Below, in pieces: positions 8,220 to 17,160 of a DNA stretch of 64,000 nt; positions within the stretch are counted from its first letter, which is position 1; the number at the start of each line of letters is the position of its first letter. Origin of the DNA: Streptomyces sp. ISL-12 (lineage in GTDB: Bacteria > Actinomycetota > Actinomycetes > Streptomycetales > Streptomycetaceae). The notes under the pieces are model-generated. The model saw only the letters and a program-made list of their open reading frames with translations. It did no database searches and was not told the DNA's origin. The translations under genes and the position numbers were made by a program. The stretch spans positions 1-64,000 of the forward strand of contig NZ_JAGGOO010000084.1 of the NCBI RefSeq assembly GCF_018614415.1, written 5' to 3'.

Positions 8220-8312
8220 ATGCTGGACATCCCCTCACGAGTGCGTGTACATGTGGAGACACTGCCGGCGACGCAGAATGACATGGGGGTTTGCGATGCT
8301 TTTGAGCAGTAA
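8220..8312 (+). pseudogene. N-terminal 30 codons of the PP2C gene, cut off by in-frame TAA
   Basis: ATG 8220 follows AGGA at the right distance and opens a 30-codon frame (MLDIPSRVRVHVETLPATQN to DAFEQ) that ends at TAA 8310-8312. The frame then continues without another stop through EPVGKPTA straight into the ATG at 8337 of the phosphatase gene. I recall this peptide as the N-terminus of full-length Streptomyces PP2C phosphatases, with a tyrosine codon where the TAA stands. That is memory, not a search. It is most simply a one-base nonsense change (TAC to TAA) or a sequencing error. TAA is a rare stop in this GC-rich genome. Confidence 0.65.
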
Positions 8313-8336
8313 GAGCCGGTCGGGAAGCCGACTGCC

Positions 8337-9731
8337 ATGAACGCGCCGCACCCTCCGAAAGTGGCCGGAATCGATTCAACGGTTCCCTCACCCGCCCACA
8401 CTGCCGCGTCCGTCCCGCCGGGCGCCCCGGCGGTCCGCCCGGCCTCTCCCGGCGCTCCCGGCGCCCTCCTCCAGGACCGCCTCGCCGGCTGGGTCTCCGA
8501 CCTCACCACGCTGCACGAACTGACCGAGCGCCTGGTCCGCACCGGCACCCTCGCCGACGCCTTCGACGAACTGCTGCGTGCCGGAGCCGCCCTGGTGGGC
8601 GCGCGCCGCGGCCTGGTCGTCCTGGAACCCGCCGACGGACTCGGCCCGGACACCTCGGCCGGCCTCGGCCTGGCCCGCGCCGACCTCGGGCACATCGAGA
8701 CCGTGCCGCGCGCCTCACTGGCGTACGGACGGATCCTGGACGGGCTGCCGGTCGGCGAGGCCGGGATCGCCGAACCCGATCTGCTCGCCGAGGAGGGACT
8801 CGACCCCCGCCACCGCGACGTCGCCGTCCGCCTCGGCTACGCCGCCAGCTACGCGCTCCCGCTGCGGACCGAGACCGCCGGCCGCCTCGGCGCCGCCGTA
8901 TGGCTGTACGACGAGCCCGCCGAGCCGCGTGAGCGGCAGCGGCACCTGGCCGGGCTGTACGTCCGCTACGCCGCCGAGCACCTGGACCGGCTCCGCGAAC
9001 TGGAGCGCACGCGCGCGTGCATGGCCACGATCGCCGAGGAGTTGCTCCCCGCGCGGCTGCCGCGCGCTCCCGGTGTCCGGCTCGCCGCCCGGCACCGCAC
9101 CGGCCCGCGCGGCGGCGGCGACTGGTACGACGCGCTGCCGCTGCCGGACTCCGCGCTCGGCCTGTGCGTCGGCTCCGTCACCGGCTCCGGGCCCGGCGCG
9201 CTGGCCGCGATGGGCCGGATGCGGGCCTCCCTGCGGGCGTACGCCGTGATGGAGGGCGAGGACCCGGTCGCCGTCCTGTCCGACCTGGAGCTGCTGCTGC
9301 GGCTCACCGAGCCCGCCCGCTCGGCCACCGCCCTGTTCGGCTACTGCGAGCCCGTGCTGCGCCGGATCACGCTGGCCGGCGCCGGGCACAGTCCGCCGCT
9401 GCTGACCGGGGAGCGGCGCACGGAGTTCGTGGAGACCTCCGTCTCCGCGCCGCTGGGCATGCTGGCGTGCTGGGAGGCGCCCAGCGTGGAGGTGTGCGCC
9501 GACCCCGGGGAGACGGTGCTGCTGTACACCGACGGGCTGCTGCGCCGTACCGGCGACCCCGTCGACCGCGCCTTCGCCCGCCTGCACGCGGCCGCCGCCG
9601 GGGTCCCCCGGGCCCGACGGCACGATCCGGACGCGGTCGCCGAGCACGTCCTGCGCACCGTGCTGCCGGACGGGCTGGACGAGGCGGACTCCGAGGAGGA
9701 CGTGGTGCTGCTCGCCGTCCGGTTCGAGTAG
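8337..9731 (+). CDS. GAF-PP2C (SpoIIE-type) phosphatase, N-terminus truncated
   Basis: As read from ATG 8337 this is a 464-residue protein. Residues ~60-220 form a GAF-like sensor domain (TTLHELTERLVRTGTLADAF, GARRGLVVLEPA). Residues ~240-464 form a PP2C/SpoIIE catalytic domain (GGGDWYDALPLPDS, AGAGHSPPLL, LLYTDGLLRRTGD). Such proteins dephosphorylate anti-anti-sigma factors. Two oddities are present. The ATG has only a weak GGGAAG ahead of it, while the same frame extends upstream to an interrupting TAA. In addition, the usual GDV metal site reads VGSVTGSG, replacing the expected aspartate, so catalysis may be weak or absent. The only nearby possible partners are the two RsbW-like proteins at 4.8 and 11.4 kb. 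Confidence 0.82.
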   Translation: MNAPHPPKVAGIDSTVPSPAHTAASVPPGAPAVRPASPGAPGALLQDRLAGWVSDLTTLHELTERLVRTGTLADAFDELLRAGAALVGARRGLVVLEPADGLGPDTSAGLGLARADLGHIETVPRASLAYGRILDGLPVGEAGIAEPDLLAEEGLDPRHRDVAVRLGYAASYALPLRTETAGRLGAAVWLYDEPAEPRERQRHLAGLYVRYAAEHLDRLRELERTRACMATIAEELLPARLPRAPGVRLAARHRTGPRGGGDWYDALPLPDSALGLCVGSVTGSGPGALAAMGRMRASLRAYAVMEGEDPVAVLSDLELLLRLTEPARSATALFGYCEPVLRRITLAGAGHSPPLLTGERRTEFVETSVSAPLGMLACWEAPSVEVCADPGETVLLYTDGLLRRTGDPVDRAFARLHAAAAGVPRARRHDPDAVAEHVLRTVLPDGLDEADSEEDVVLLAVRFE

Positions 9732-9839
9732 CGGCGCGGCCGTCCCGGCCGCCGGTGTAACGGGTCCTCGGGCCCTGGGCCCCCTTCCGTACGACCGTAC
9801 GATGGGAGGTGGTCCAGTGCCGTAACAAGGAGGATGACC

Positions 9840-11297
9840 GTGTCGGAGGAGCTGCCGGAGACCCCGGAATCCGCTGAGGAAGAGCCGATCAAGCAGCGCA
9901 AGAACGGCCTGTACCCGGGCGTGTCCGACGAGCTCGCCGAGAACATGAAGTCCGGCTGGGCCGACACCGAGCTGCGCGACGTGGAGCCGATCGCCCAGGC
10001 CGCCGAGACCGCCGCCCGCCGGGCCGCGCTGTCCGCTCGCTTCCCCGGCGAGCGCCTGGTGATCCCCGCGGGCAACCTGAAGACCCGTTCCAACGACACC
10101 GAGTACGCCTTCCGCGCCTCCGTCGAGTACGCGTACCTCACCGGGAACCAGACCGAGGACGGCGTCCTGGTGCTGGAGCCCGAGGGCGAGGGCCACCGGG
10201 CCACGATCTACCTGCTGCCGCGCTCCGACCGGGAGAACGGCGAGTTCTGGCTGGACGGCCAGGGCGAGCTGTGGGTCGGCCGCCGCCACTCCCTCACCGA
10301 GGCCGAGAAGCTGTACGGCATCCCCGCCTCCGACGTGCGCGAGCTGGCCGGCAGGCTGCGCGAGGCCACCGGCCCGGTCCGCGTCGTGCGCGGCCACGAC
10401 GCCGGCATCGAGGCCGCGCTGACCGACAAGGTCACCGCCGAGCGCGACGAGGAACTGCGCGTCTTCCTCTCCGAGGCCCGCCTGGTCAAGGACGACTTCG
10501 AGATCGGCGAGCTGCAGAAGGCGGTCGACTCGACCGTGCGCGGCTTCGAGGACGTCGTGAAGGTGCTCGACAAGGCGGAGGCGACCAGCGAGCGCTACAT
10601 CGAGGGCACGTTCTTCCTCCGCGCGCGCGTGGAGGGCAACGACGTCGGCTACGGCACCATCGCCGCCGCCGGCCCGCACGCCTGCACCCTGCACTGGGTC
10701 CGCAACGACGGCCCGGTCCGCTCCGGCGACCTGCTGCTGCTCGACGCGGGCGTGGAGACGCACACGTACTACACCGCGGACGTCACGCGCACGCTGCCGG
10801 TCAACGGCCGCTACAGCGACATCCAGAAGAAGATCTACGACGCCGTCCACGAGGCCCAGGAGGCCGGTATCGCGGCGGTGAAGCCGGGCGCCAAGTACCG
10901 CGACTTCCACGACGCGGCGCAGCGGGTGCTGGCCGAGAAGCTGGTCGAGTGGGGGCTCGTCGAGGGCCCGGTCGAGCGGGTGCTGGAGCTGGGGCTGCAG
11001 CGCCGCTGGACGCTGCACGGCACCGGCCACATGCTCGGCATGGACGTCCACGACTGCGCCGCCGCGCGGGTCGAGTCCTACGTCGACGGCACCCTGGAGC
11101 CCGGCATGGTGCTCACCGTGGAGCCGGGCCTGTACTTCCAGGCCGACGACCTGACCGTGCCCGAGGAGTACCGGGGCATCGGCGTCCGGATCGAGGACGA
11201 CATCCTGGTCACCGCCGACGGCAACCGGAACCTGTCGGACGGGCTGCCGCGCCGCTCCGACGAGGTCGAGGCGTGGATGGCCTCGCTCAAGGGCTGA
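9840..11297 (+). CDS. pepP: Xaa-Pro aminopeptidase (aminopeptidase P)
   Basis: This 485-residue M24-family metallopeptidase removes the N-terminal residue before proline. It has an N-terminal AMP_N domain (FPGERLVIPAGNLKTRSNDT) and a C-terminal pita-bread domain. Its dinuclear metal ligands are visible: D in LLLDAGVETH, D in YTADVTRT, H in HGTGHMLGMDVHD, E in LTVEPGLYF and E in GVRIEDDILVT. I chose GTG 9840 because AAGGAGG (9826-9832) has ideal spacing to it. The in-frame ATG 9834 overlaps that Shine-Dalgarno too closely and would add only two residues. It is cytoplasmic, with no signal peptide. It faces the ATP-binding protein gene at 11364. Confidence 0.94.
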   Translation: MSEELPETPESAEEEPIKQRKNGLYPGVSDELAENMKSGWADTELRDVEPIAQAAETAARRAALSARFPGERLVIPAGNLKTRSNDTEYAFRASVEYAYLTGNQTEDGVLVLEPEGEGHRATIYLLPRSDRENGEFWLDGQGELWVGRRHSLTEAEKLYGIPASDVRELAGRLREATGPVRVVRGHDAGIEAALTDKVTAERDEELRVFLSEARLVKDDFEIGELQKAVDSTVRGFEDVVKVLDKAEATSERYIEGTFFLRARVEGNDVGYGTIAAAGPHACTLHWVRNDGPVRSGDLLLLDAGVETHTYYTADVTRTLPVNGRYSDIQKKIYDAVHEAQEAGIAAVKPGAKYRDFHDAAQRVLAEKLVEWGLVEGPVERVLELGLQRRWTLHGTGHMLGMDVHDCAAARVESYVDGTLEPGMVLTVEPGLYFQADDLTVPEEYRGIGVRIEDDILVTADGNRNLSDGLPRRSDEVEAWMASLKG

Positions 11298-11363
11298 TAC
11301 GGGGGTTCACGGCCGGCCCGGAACACAGCGGCCGTTCACGGACCCGGGGCGCCCGCCCCGGGT

Positions 11364-11816
11364 TCACACCGCCACGAGCGGGGCGTCGTTCCGCCACTTG
11401 ATGATCTTGTCGAAGCTCACCACCGCGCCGCCGCGCGCCGTCGCGCTGCCGATGTGGACGTGGTCGGCGAGTTCCCGGATGAGGCACAGCCCCCGGCCGT
11501 GCTCGGCGTCGGCGGGGGCCGGTGCCGGCCGGGACGGGCGGCCGGCGGTGAAGCCGGGTCCCGAGTCGGTGACCTCGATGCGGCACCGCTCGCCGTCCAG
11601 GTAGGCCGTGACGCGGTAGGCCGCGGAAGGGTCGCCGTGCGCGCCGTCCCCGCCGTGCTCGACGGCGTTGGCGCACGCCTCGGTGAGGGCGACGGAGAGG
11701 TCGTAGGAGATGTCGGGGTCGACGCCCGCCGTCTCCATGGTGCCGAGGAGCAGGCGGCGGGCCAGTGGCACGCTCGCAGCCTCGCGCCGCAGATGGAGTG
11801 ACCACCAGATGCTCAT
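11364..11816 (-). CDS. RsbW-like ATP-binding protein (anti-sigma type)
   Basis: This 150-residue GHKL ATPase-fold protein is of the compact Streptomyces anti-sigma type. The N box lies at residues ~44-56 (VALTEACANAVEHG), the G1 box at VTDSGPGF and the G2 box at HGRGLCLIREL. The length and order fit a complete serine-kinase/anti-sigma factor. No cognate sigma or antagonist gene is adjacent. The PP2C gene 1.6 kb away is a possible functional partner by context only. Start ATG 11816 has GGAG six nt upstream and AGGAGG a little further up. The C-terminus (KIIKWRNDAPLVAV) is a short variable tail. Confidence 0.87.
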   Translation of the reverse strand: MSIWWSLHLRREAASVPLARRLLLGTMETAGVDPDISYDLSVALTEACANAVEHGGDGAHGDPSAAYRVTAYLDGERCRIEVTDSGPGFTAGRPSRPAPAPADAEHGRGLCLIRELADHVHIGSATARGGAVVSFDKIIKWRNDAPLVAV

Positions 11817-12099
11817 GCTCCACCAGCCTCCTGGGCGCGGCTCGACATACCGTTACGTATTGCCCGGCGTGCCCGGCCGTAAGCGCGGGGTTGACGTGAG
11901 ACCGCCCATACGGCGGATGCGCCCCGGCGGCCACCGGTGTATGCGGGGCTCCCGCACCGGGGTGCGAGGGGCTCCCGGGGCTCCCGGAAACGGCTCGTGC
12001 ACGAGGGCGCACTCCCCCAGACGGTGACCTTCCGGTCGTACGGCATCTTGCGGACCTGCCGCACGGTGCGGGTGGGTCCAGTGCGATGATGAGCCCGCC

Positions 12100-12942
12100 A
12101 TGACTGCCTCCCACCCGCCTACGGCGCGCTCCGGGAACGACCTCCGGATCCTGCGGGCCGCGGTGTTCGCCGCGGTCTGCGTCGTGCTGGCCGGGGCGGG
12201 GCACACGCTCGCCTCCTGCGCCGGTGTCCCGTTGTGGTCGCTGGGCGCCGGGTTCCTCGGGGTGGTCGTGGTCGCGGTACCGCTCGCCGGGCGGGAGCGG
12301 TCGCTGCCCGGTATCGCGGCGCTGCTCGCGGTCGGACAGACGGCGCTGCACGCGCTGTTCGGGCTCGGCCAGCACGGGGCCGCGGCCGCTGACACGACGG
12401 CCACGGCCACGGCCGCGACGGCGGACGCGACGCTGGTGCAGCAGGCGGCGCGGCTGGTGTGCGGGACCACCGCGGCGGCGCTCAGCCCGGCGCAGGCGCA
12501 GCGCATCCTCAGCGACGCGCGGGTCCGGCCGGACGCCGCCGACGCCACCGTCCACACGGCCCACCACCCGGCGGACGCCCTGTCGGCCGCCGTCGGCTCC
12601 CCCGCCGCCCTGCTGCCGTCCCTGCCGATGCTCCTGAGCCACGTCCTGGCGGCGATAGCCGCCGGCTGGCTGCTGCGCCGCGGGGACCTGGCCCTGGCGC
12701 GGCTCGTGGAGCTGTCGGCGCACTCCGCGCACCTCGTCACCGAGGGCGCGCTCGTACGCTCCCTGCGCGCCGCGCTCGCTCTGGTGCGCGCCCTGCGCGC
12801 CGGGCTGCCGGGCGCGCCGGACGAGGCCGCGCGCCCGCCGCGTACGGCCCTGCTCGCCGGACCCCGGCCCCGTACCACCGCACTCCAGCACACGGTGATC
12901 CGGCGCGGACCGCCGAGCGCCGCGTTCGTTCTCGCCGCCTGA
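12100..12942 (+). CDS. Membrane protein heading the copper cluster
   Basis: This 280-residue protein has about four hydrophobic segments: residues ~20-38 (AAVFAAVCVVLAGAGHTLA), 45-65 (LWSLGAGFLGVVVVAVPLAG), 70-90, and one near residue 180 (MLLSHVLAAIAAGWLLRRG). An Ala/Thr-rich loop (TTATATAATADAT) lies between. I do not recognise a named family, though similar membrane proteins precede YcnI-like genes in Streptomyces. It is followed 112 bp later by the YcnI-like gene on the same strand and may be co-transcribed with the copper/haem cluster. A transport or metal-handling role is inference from position. Confidence 0.7.
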   Translation: MTASHPPTARSGNDLRILRAAVFAAVCVVLAGAGHTLASCAGVPLWSLGAGFLGVVVVAVPLAGRERSLPGIAALLAVGQTALHALFGLGQHGAAAADTTATATAATADATLVQQAARLVCGTTAAALSPAQAQRILSDARVRPDAADATVHTAHHPADALSAAVGSPAALLPSLPMLLSHVLAAIAAGWLLRRGDLALARLVELSAHSAHLVTEGALVRSLRAALALVRALRAGLPGAPDEAARPPRTALLAGPRPRTTALQHTVIRRGPPSAAFVLAA

Positions 12943-13054
12943 CACGACGCGACCGCCGCTCCGCCCACCGGTGGAGGGGGACGCCGTCGTGCGGCACGCG
13001 CGCGTGCGCGCGCTCCCCCATCACCTGCACATCGAGAGAAGCGGAGTGCTCTTC

Positions 13055-13795
13055 ATGAAGGCTTCCCGTATCGCCGCCGCCGGCGCCGTCGCCGGCACCG
13101 CCGTGCTCGTCCTGTCCTCGCCCGCCTTCGCGCACGTCACCGTGCAGCCGGAGGGCGAGGCCGCCCAGGGCGGTTACGCGGTCGTCGACTTCAAGGTCCC
13201 CAACGAGCGGGACAACGCCTCCACCACCAAGCTGGAGGTCACCATGCCCACCGACCACCCGCTGGCCTCGGTGATGCCGCAGCCGGTCGAGGGCTGGGAC
13301 ATCAAGACCACCAAGAGCAAGCTGGACGAGCCGGTCGAGTCGCACGGCGAGAAGCTCACCGAGGCCGTCACCAAGGTGACCTGGACGGCGACCGGCGAGG
13401 GTATCGAGCCGGGCTACTTCCAGAAGTTCCCGGTCTCCCTCGGCGCGCTGCCCGAGGACTCCGACGAGCTGGTGTTCAAGGCGATCCAGACGTACTCCAA
13501 CAAGGAGGTCGTGCGCTGGATCGAGGTGCAGCAGGAGGGCCAGGAGGAGCCCGACACCCCGGCCCCCGTGCTCGAACTGACGGCCGCCGAGGACGACTCC
13601 GCCGACGCCCACGGTTCCTCCGCCGCGGCGGCCGACGACACCGAGGCGGCGGCCGAGACCACCGAGGCCGCCTCCGACGACTCCGGCTCCACCGACACCA
13701 CCGCCCGCGTCCTGGGCGTCGTCGGCATCGTCGTCGGCGCGGCGGGCGTGGCCTACGGCGTGCTCGCCGGACGCCGGCGCTCCACCACCGCCTGA
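13055..13795 (+). CDS. YcnI-like (DUF1775) copper-linked exported protein
   Basis: This 246-residue exported protein begins with a signal peptide (KASRIAAAGAVAGTAVLVLS) cleaved at AFA|HVTV. That would leave a mature N-terminal histidine, which in YcnI-family proteins forms part of a copper site. The DUF1775 domain spans residues ~30-165. It is followed by an Ala/Asp/Glu/Ser-rich linker and a C-terminal membrane anchor (VLGVVGIVVGAAGVAYGVL). ATG 13055 follows GGAG at 13042-13045. It lies directly upstream of sco. The family is associated with copper acquisition by neighbourhood and structure. Here a periplasmic-type copper carrier role fits. Confidence 0.87.
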   Translation: MKASRIAAAGAVAGTAVLVLSSPAFAHVTVQPEGEAAQGGYAVVDFKVPNERDNASTTKLEVTMPTDHPLASVMPQPVEGWDIKTTKSKLDEPVESHGEKLTEAVTKVTWTATGEGIEPGYFQKFPVSLGALPEDSDELVFKAIQTYSNKEVVRWIEVQQEGQEEPDTPAPVLELTAAEDDSADAHGSSAAAADDTEAAAETTEAASDDSGSTDTTARVLGVVGIVVGAAGVAYGVLAGRRRSTTA

Positions 13796-13882
13796 GGCGG
13801 CCCGTACGTCCGGTGCGTGCCGGGGACCCGACGGTCCGGGCCCCGGTGCGCGCCGCAACACTCACCACTGGGACATTTCTCT

Positions 13883-14536
13883 ATGCGCACCAAGACGTTC
13901 ACCGCGGCGGCCCTGCTCGCCGCCGCCTCCCTGACCCTCACCGCCTGCGGCAGCGGCGACGACACCGGCTCGCCCGTCACGGTGGTCTCCGAGGACGCCT
14001 CCTCCCAGCAGGCCGCCACCGTTCTCGACCAGCCCTTCGACAAGCCGGACCTGGTCCTCACCGACACCCAGGGCGAGAAGTACGACCTCCGCGAGGAGAC
14101 GGCCGGCAAGCCGACCCTGATCTACTTCGGCTACACCAACTGCCCCGACGTCTGCCCCCTGACGATGAACAACATCGCCGTGGCCAAGAAGCAGCTGTCC
14201 CAGGCGGAACAGGACGAGCTGCGCGTCGTGTTCGTCACCTCCGACCCCGAACGGGACACCCCGGCCGCGCTCGGCAAGTGGCTCAAGGGCATCGACCCGC
14301 AGGTCGTCGGGCTGACCGGCGACTTCGACACCATCCAGGCCGGCGCCCGCACCCTCGGCATCTCCATCGACCCGGCCACCAAGGACAAGAACGGCAAGGT
14401 CGTCTCCACCCACGGCACCCAGGTCGTCGCCTTCTCCCCGAAGACCGACAAGGGGTACGTGCTGTACGGCGAGGACGCCACGGTGGACGACTACACCAAG
14501 GACCTCCCCAAGCTGATCAAGGGGGAGAAGCCGTGA
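13883..14536 (+). CDS. sco: Sco/SenC copper-binding lipoprotein
   Basis: This 217-residue lipoprotein has a signal ending in the lipobox LTAC, so it is anchored at C22 on the outer membrane face. The thioredoxin-fold domain carries the copper motif CPDVC (TNCPDVCPLTMN, residues ~88-92) and the distal histidine STHGTQVV. Sco proteins deliver copper to cytochrome oxidase CuA. In S. lividans the sco-ecuC-cmt-dtpA cluster is also tied to maturation of the copper oxidase GlxA. ATG 13883 gives a normal signal peptide. Its stop overlaps the start of the next gene by 4 bp, so the two are translationally coupled. Confidence 0.92.
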   Translation: MRTKTFTAAALLAAASLTLTACGSGDDTGSPVTVVSEDASSQQAATVLDQPFDKPDLVLTDTQGEKYDLREETAGKPTLIYFGYTNCPDVCPLTMNNIAVAKKQLSQAEQDELRVVFVTSDPERDTPAALGKWLKGIDPQVVGLTGDFDTIQAGARTLGISIDPATKDKNGKVVSTHGTQVVAFSPKTDKGYVLYGEDATVDDYTKDLPKLIKGEKP

Positions 14537-15030
14537 GCCACCGCCCCGCCCTGGGTGCGGTGATGCTGGCCGGCGCCCTCACCCTCACGGGGTGCGGCGC
14601 CGAGGACTCGGGCGACGCCGACCTCTCCGTCAGCGCCGCCTACGTGCCGCGGCCCGTCTCCGACACCATGGCGGCGGGCTTCCTGACCATCACCAACGAC
14701 GGCGGCGCCGAGGACGAGCTGACCTCGGTCACCAGCGACGCCGGTGAGGTCACCGTGCACGAGACCGTCGACGGCGCCATGCGGCAGGTCGACAGCCTCC
14801 CGATCCCGGCGCACGGCAGCCTCGCCCTGCAGAGCGGCGGCGACCACCTGATGTTCGAGAAGCTGAAGCAACGGCCCGAGGAGGGCCAGACGCTCTCCGT
14901 CGAGCTGCACTTCGCCGACTCCGACCCCGTCACGGTCGAGATGCCGGTGAAGTCCGCCACGTACCGGCCCGGCACCTCCGACGCCGGACAGACGGAGCAC
15001 GGCACACCGTCCGAGCACTCCAGCCACTGA
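14533..15030 (+). CDS. ecuC: PCuAC-family extracellular copper chaperone
   Basis: This 165-residue lipoprotein has an N-terminal signal with lipobox LTGC. The PCuAC domain shows the copper ligands in VHETVDGAMRQ and GGDHLMF (the H-M-HxM arrangement), and the C-terminus is His-rich (TEHGTPSEHSSH). Such proteins bind Cu(I) and pass it to Sco or directly to oxidases. GTG 14533 overlaps the sco stop codon (GTGA), giving a single operon. A GGGAGG just after its stop serves the next gene. The symbol follows the S. lividans homologue, assigned from order and domain. Confidence 0.88.
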   Translation: MSHRPALGAVMLAGALTLTGCGAEDSGDADLSVSAAYVPRPVSDTMAAGFLTITNDGGAEDELTSVTSDAGEVTVHETVDGAMRQVDSLPIPAHGSLALQSGGDHLMFEKLKQRPEEGQTLSVELHFADSDPVTVEMPVKSATYRPGTSDAGQTEHGTPSEHSSH

Positions 15031-15043
15031 GGGAGGGACCACC

Positions 15044-17152
15044 TTGACGCGGACCATCGCCCCACGCGCGCGGACCCTGGTGCTGCTGTTCGTGGCCGTG
15101 GCCGGCGCGCTGCTCGCCACCGCCGCCCCGGCCTCCGCGCACGCCGCGCTGACCGGCAGCGATCCCCAGCAGGGGGCGGTGGTCGACCGGGCCCCGGCCC
15201 GGGTGTCACTGACGTTCTCCGAGAACGTCTCCATGGACGACGACGCACTGCGCGTCCTCGACCCCAAGGGCAAGCGCGTCGAGGACGGCGCGCCGGCCAA
15301 CGTCAGCGGCACCACGTACGGCGTCGCCCTGCACTCCGGGCTGCCGGACGGCACCTACACGGTGACCTACCAGGTCGTCTCCGCCGACAGCCACCCCGTC
15401 TCCGGCGCCTTCACCTTCTCCATCGGCGCCCCCTCCGAGACCTCGGTGTCGGCCACCGCCCAGGAGGCCGGCGGCGGGATCGTCGGCTGGCTGTACGGCC
15501 TCGGCCGCTACGTGGCCTACGCCGGCTTCGCCGTGCTGGTCGGCGGCGCCGCCTTCGTCCTCGCCTGCTGGCCGCGCGGCTCGGGCGTGCGGAGCGTACA
15601 GCGCCTGGTCGTCTCCGGGTGGCTCGCGCTGACCGCCGCCACCCTCGCCATGCTCCTGCTGCGCGGGTCCTACACCGGCTCCGGGAAGGCCGCCGACATC
15701 GTCGACCTGGAGCTGCTCGGCCAGGTCCTCCAGACCAAGACGGGCGCCGCCCTGGTCTCCCGGCTGCTGCTGCTCGCCGCGGCGGCCCTGTTCGTCGCCG
15801 TGCTCTTCGGCGCCCACGACAGGCGCGAGGACCAGGAGAAGCGGGACCTGACCTTCGGGCTCGCCGTCGGCGGGACGGTCGTCGCGGCCGGTCTCGCCGC
15901 CACCTGGGCCATGGCCGAGCACGCCTCGGTCGGTCTCCAGCCCGGCATCGCCATGCCCGCCGACGTCGTCCACCTGCTGGCCGTCGCCGCATGGTTCGGC
16001 GGGCTCACCACCCTGCTGGTCGCCCTCTACAAGGCGCCCGCCGACAACCCGGTCGACACCACCGCCGTTCGCCGCTTCTCCCTGGTCGCGTTCGGCAGTG
16101 TGGTCGCGCTGGTGATCACCGGTACGTACCAGTCCTGGCGCCAGCTGGGGTCCTGGTCGGCGCTGACCGACACCCGGTACGGACAACTGCTGCTCGCCAA
16201 GATCGCGCTGGTGGCGGTGCTCGTCGGCATCGCGTACCTGTCCCGGCGCTGGACGGCACGGCTGGCCGGGACGGCGGGCGACGTACCCCGTCCCCGGGAG
16301 AAGGAGCGGTCCGGGGCCGCCGGCACCGCGACGGCCGGCAGGACGGCCGCCCCGGCAGCCACGACGACCTCCACCTCGGCATCGGCCAAGGCGTCCACCG
16401 GCACAGTTGCCGAGAAGACGTCCGGCACGGCCTCCGGCCCGACGTCCAGCGGGGCGTCCAGCGGGGCGTCCGCCAAGGCGTCCGACGGGGCATCCGCCGC
16501 GGCCTCCGGCGGGGCGTCCGCCCCGGCGTCCGCCGGGCAGCGCACGGGCGGGGTCAAGCCCGTGGGCAACGCCAAGCGCGCCGCCCAGCTCGCCCGGCAG
16601 CGGGCCGCCGTGGACGCCGCGCGGCAGAAGCGGTTGCGCGACGGCGACCCCCACCGCTTCGGACTGCGCCGCTCCGTCCTCGCCGAGGCCGGTGTCGCCG
16701 TCGTCCTGCTCGCCGTCACCACCGTCCTGACCCAGACCGAGCCGGGACGGACCGAGCAGGAGACGGCGGCCGCCACCTCGTCCGCCGGCTCCGCCGACGC
16801 CCAGGCGACCGGCGCCGTGACCCTGGACATGCCCTTCGACACCGGCGGCGAGGACGGCAAGGGCGTGATCCGGGTCGAGGTGGACCCCGCCCGGGTGGGC
16901 GCCAACGACGTGCACGTCTACGTCGAGGACCCCAAGGGCCGTGCCGTCGACATCCCCGAGGTGAAGCTCGCCTTCACCCTGGAGACCAAGGACATCGGGC
17001 CGCTGCCCGTCGCCCCCGACCACATCACCACCGGACACTGGTCGGCGAGTGAGGTACAGATCCCCATGGCCGGCGACTGGGAGGTCGCCGCGACCGTGCG
17101 GACCTCCGACATCGACCAGGTGACCGTCTCCAAGAACGCGCAGATCGGCTGA
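15044..17152 (+). CDS. cmt: CopC-CopD fusion membrane copper transporter
   Basis: This 702-residue protein starts at a TTG (15044) behind GGGAGG, an uncommon start. A signal peptide ending SAHA is followed by a CopC domain with its N-terminal His (HAALTGSDPQQGAVV) and SADSHPVSGAFTF. A CopD domain with about eight membrane segments then covers residues ~145-410. Residues ~416-506 are a low-complexity Ala/Ser/Gly/Thr stretch with GAS repeats. One more membrane segment and a C-terminal extracytoplasmic YtkA-like domain (VTLDMPFDTGGEDGKG, residues ~590-700) finish the protein. It corresponds to Cmt of the S. lividans dtpA cluster and probably imports or relays copper across the membrane. Confidence 0.87.
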   Translation: MTRTIAPRARTLVLLFVAVAGALLATAAPASAHAALTGSDPQQGAVVDRAPARVSLTFSENVSMDDDALRVLDPKGKRVEDGAPANVSGTTYGVALHSGLPDGTYTVTYQVVSADSHPVSGAFTFSIGAPSETSVSATAQEAGGGIVGWLYGLGRYVAYAGFAVLVGGAAFVLACWPRGSGVRSVQRLVVSGWLALTAATLAMLLLRGSYTGSGKAADIVDLELLGQVLQTKTGAALVSRLLLLAAAALFVAVLFGAHDRREDQEKRDLTFGLAVGGTVVAAGLAATWAMAEHASVGLQPGIAMPADVVHLLAVAAWFGGLTTLLVALYKAPADNPVDTTAVRRFSLVAFGSVVALVITGTYQSWRQLGSWSALTDTRYGQLLLAKIALVAVLVGIAYLSRRWTARLAGTAGDVPRPREKERSGAAGTATAGRTAAPAATTTSTSASAKASTGTVAEKTSGTASGPTSSGASSGASAKASDGASAAASGGASAPASAGQRTGGVKPVGNAKRAAQLARQRAAVDAARQKRLRDGDPHRFGLRRSVLAEAGVAVVLLAVTTVLTQTEPGRTEQETAAATSSAGSADAQATGAVTLDMPFDTGGEDGKGVIRVEVDPARVGANDVHVYVEDPKGRAVDIPEVKLAFTLETKDIGPLPVAPDHITTGHWSASEVQIPMAGDWEVAATVRTSDIDQVTVSKNAQIG

Positions 17153-17160
17153 ACCGCACC

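Noticed and set aside
8092..8340. Separate small protein gene between the Prim-Pol-like and phosphatase genes
   Set aside because: Frames here have no codon bias and overlap the phosphatase leader; only the 30-codon frame from 8220 continues the gene.
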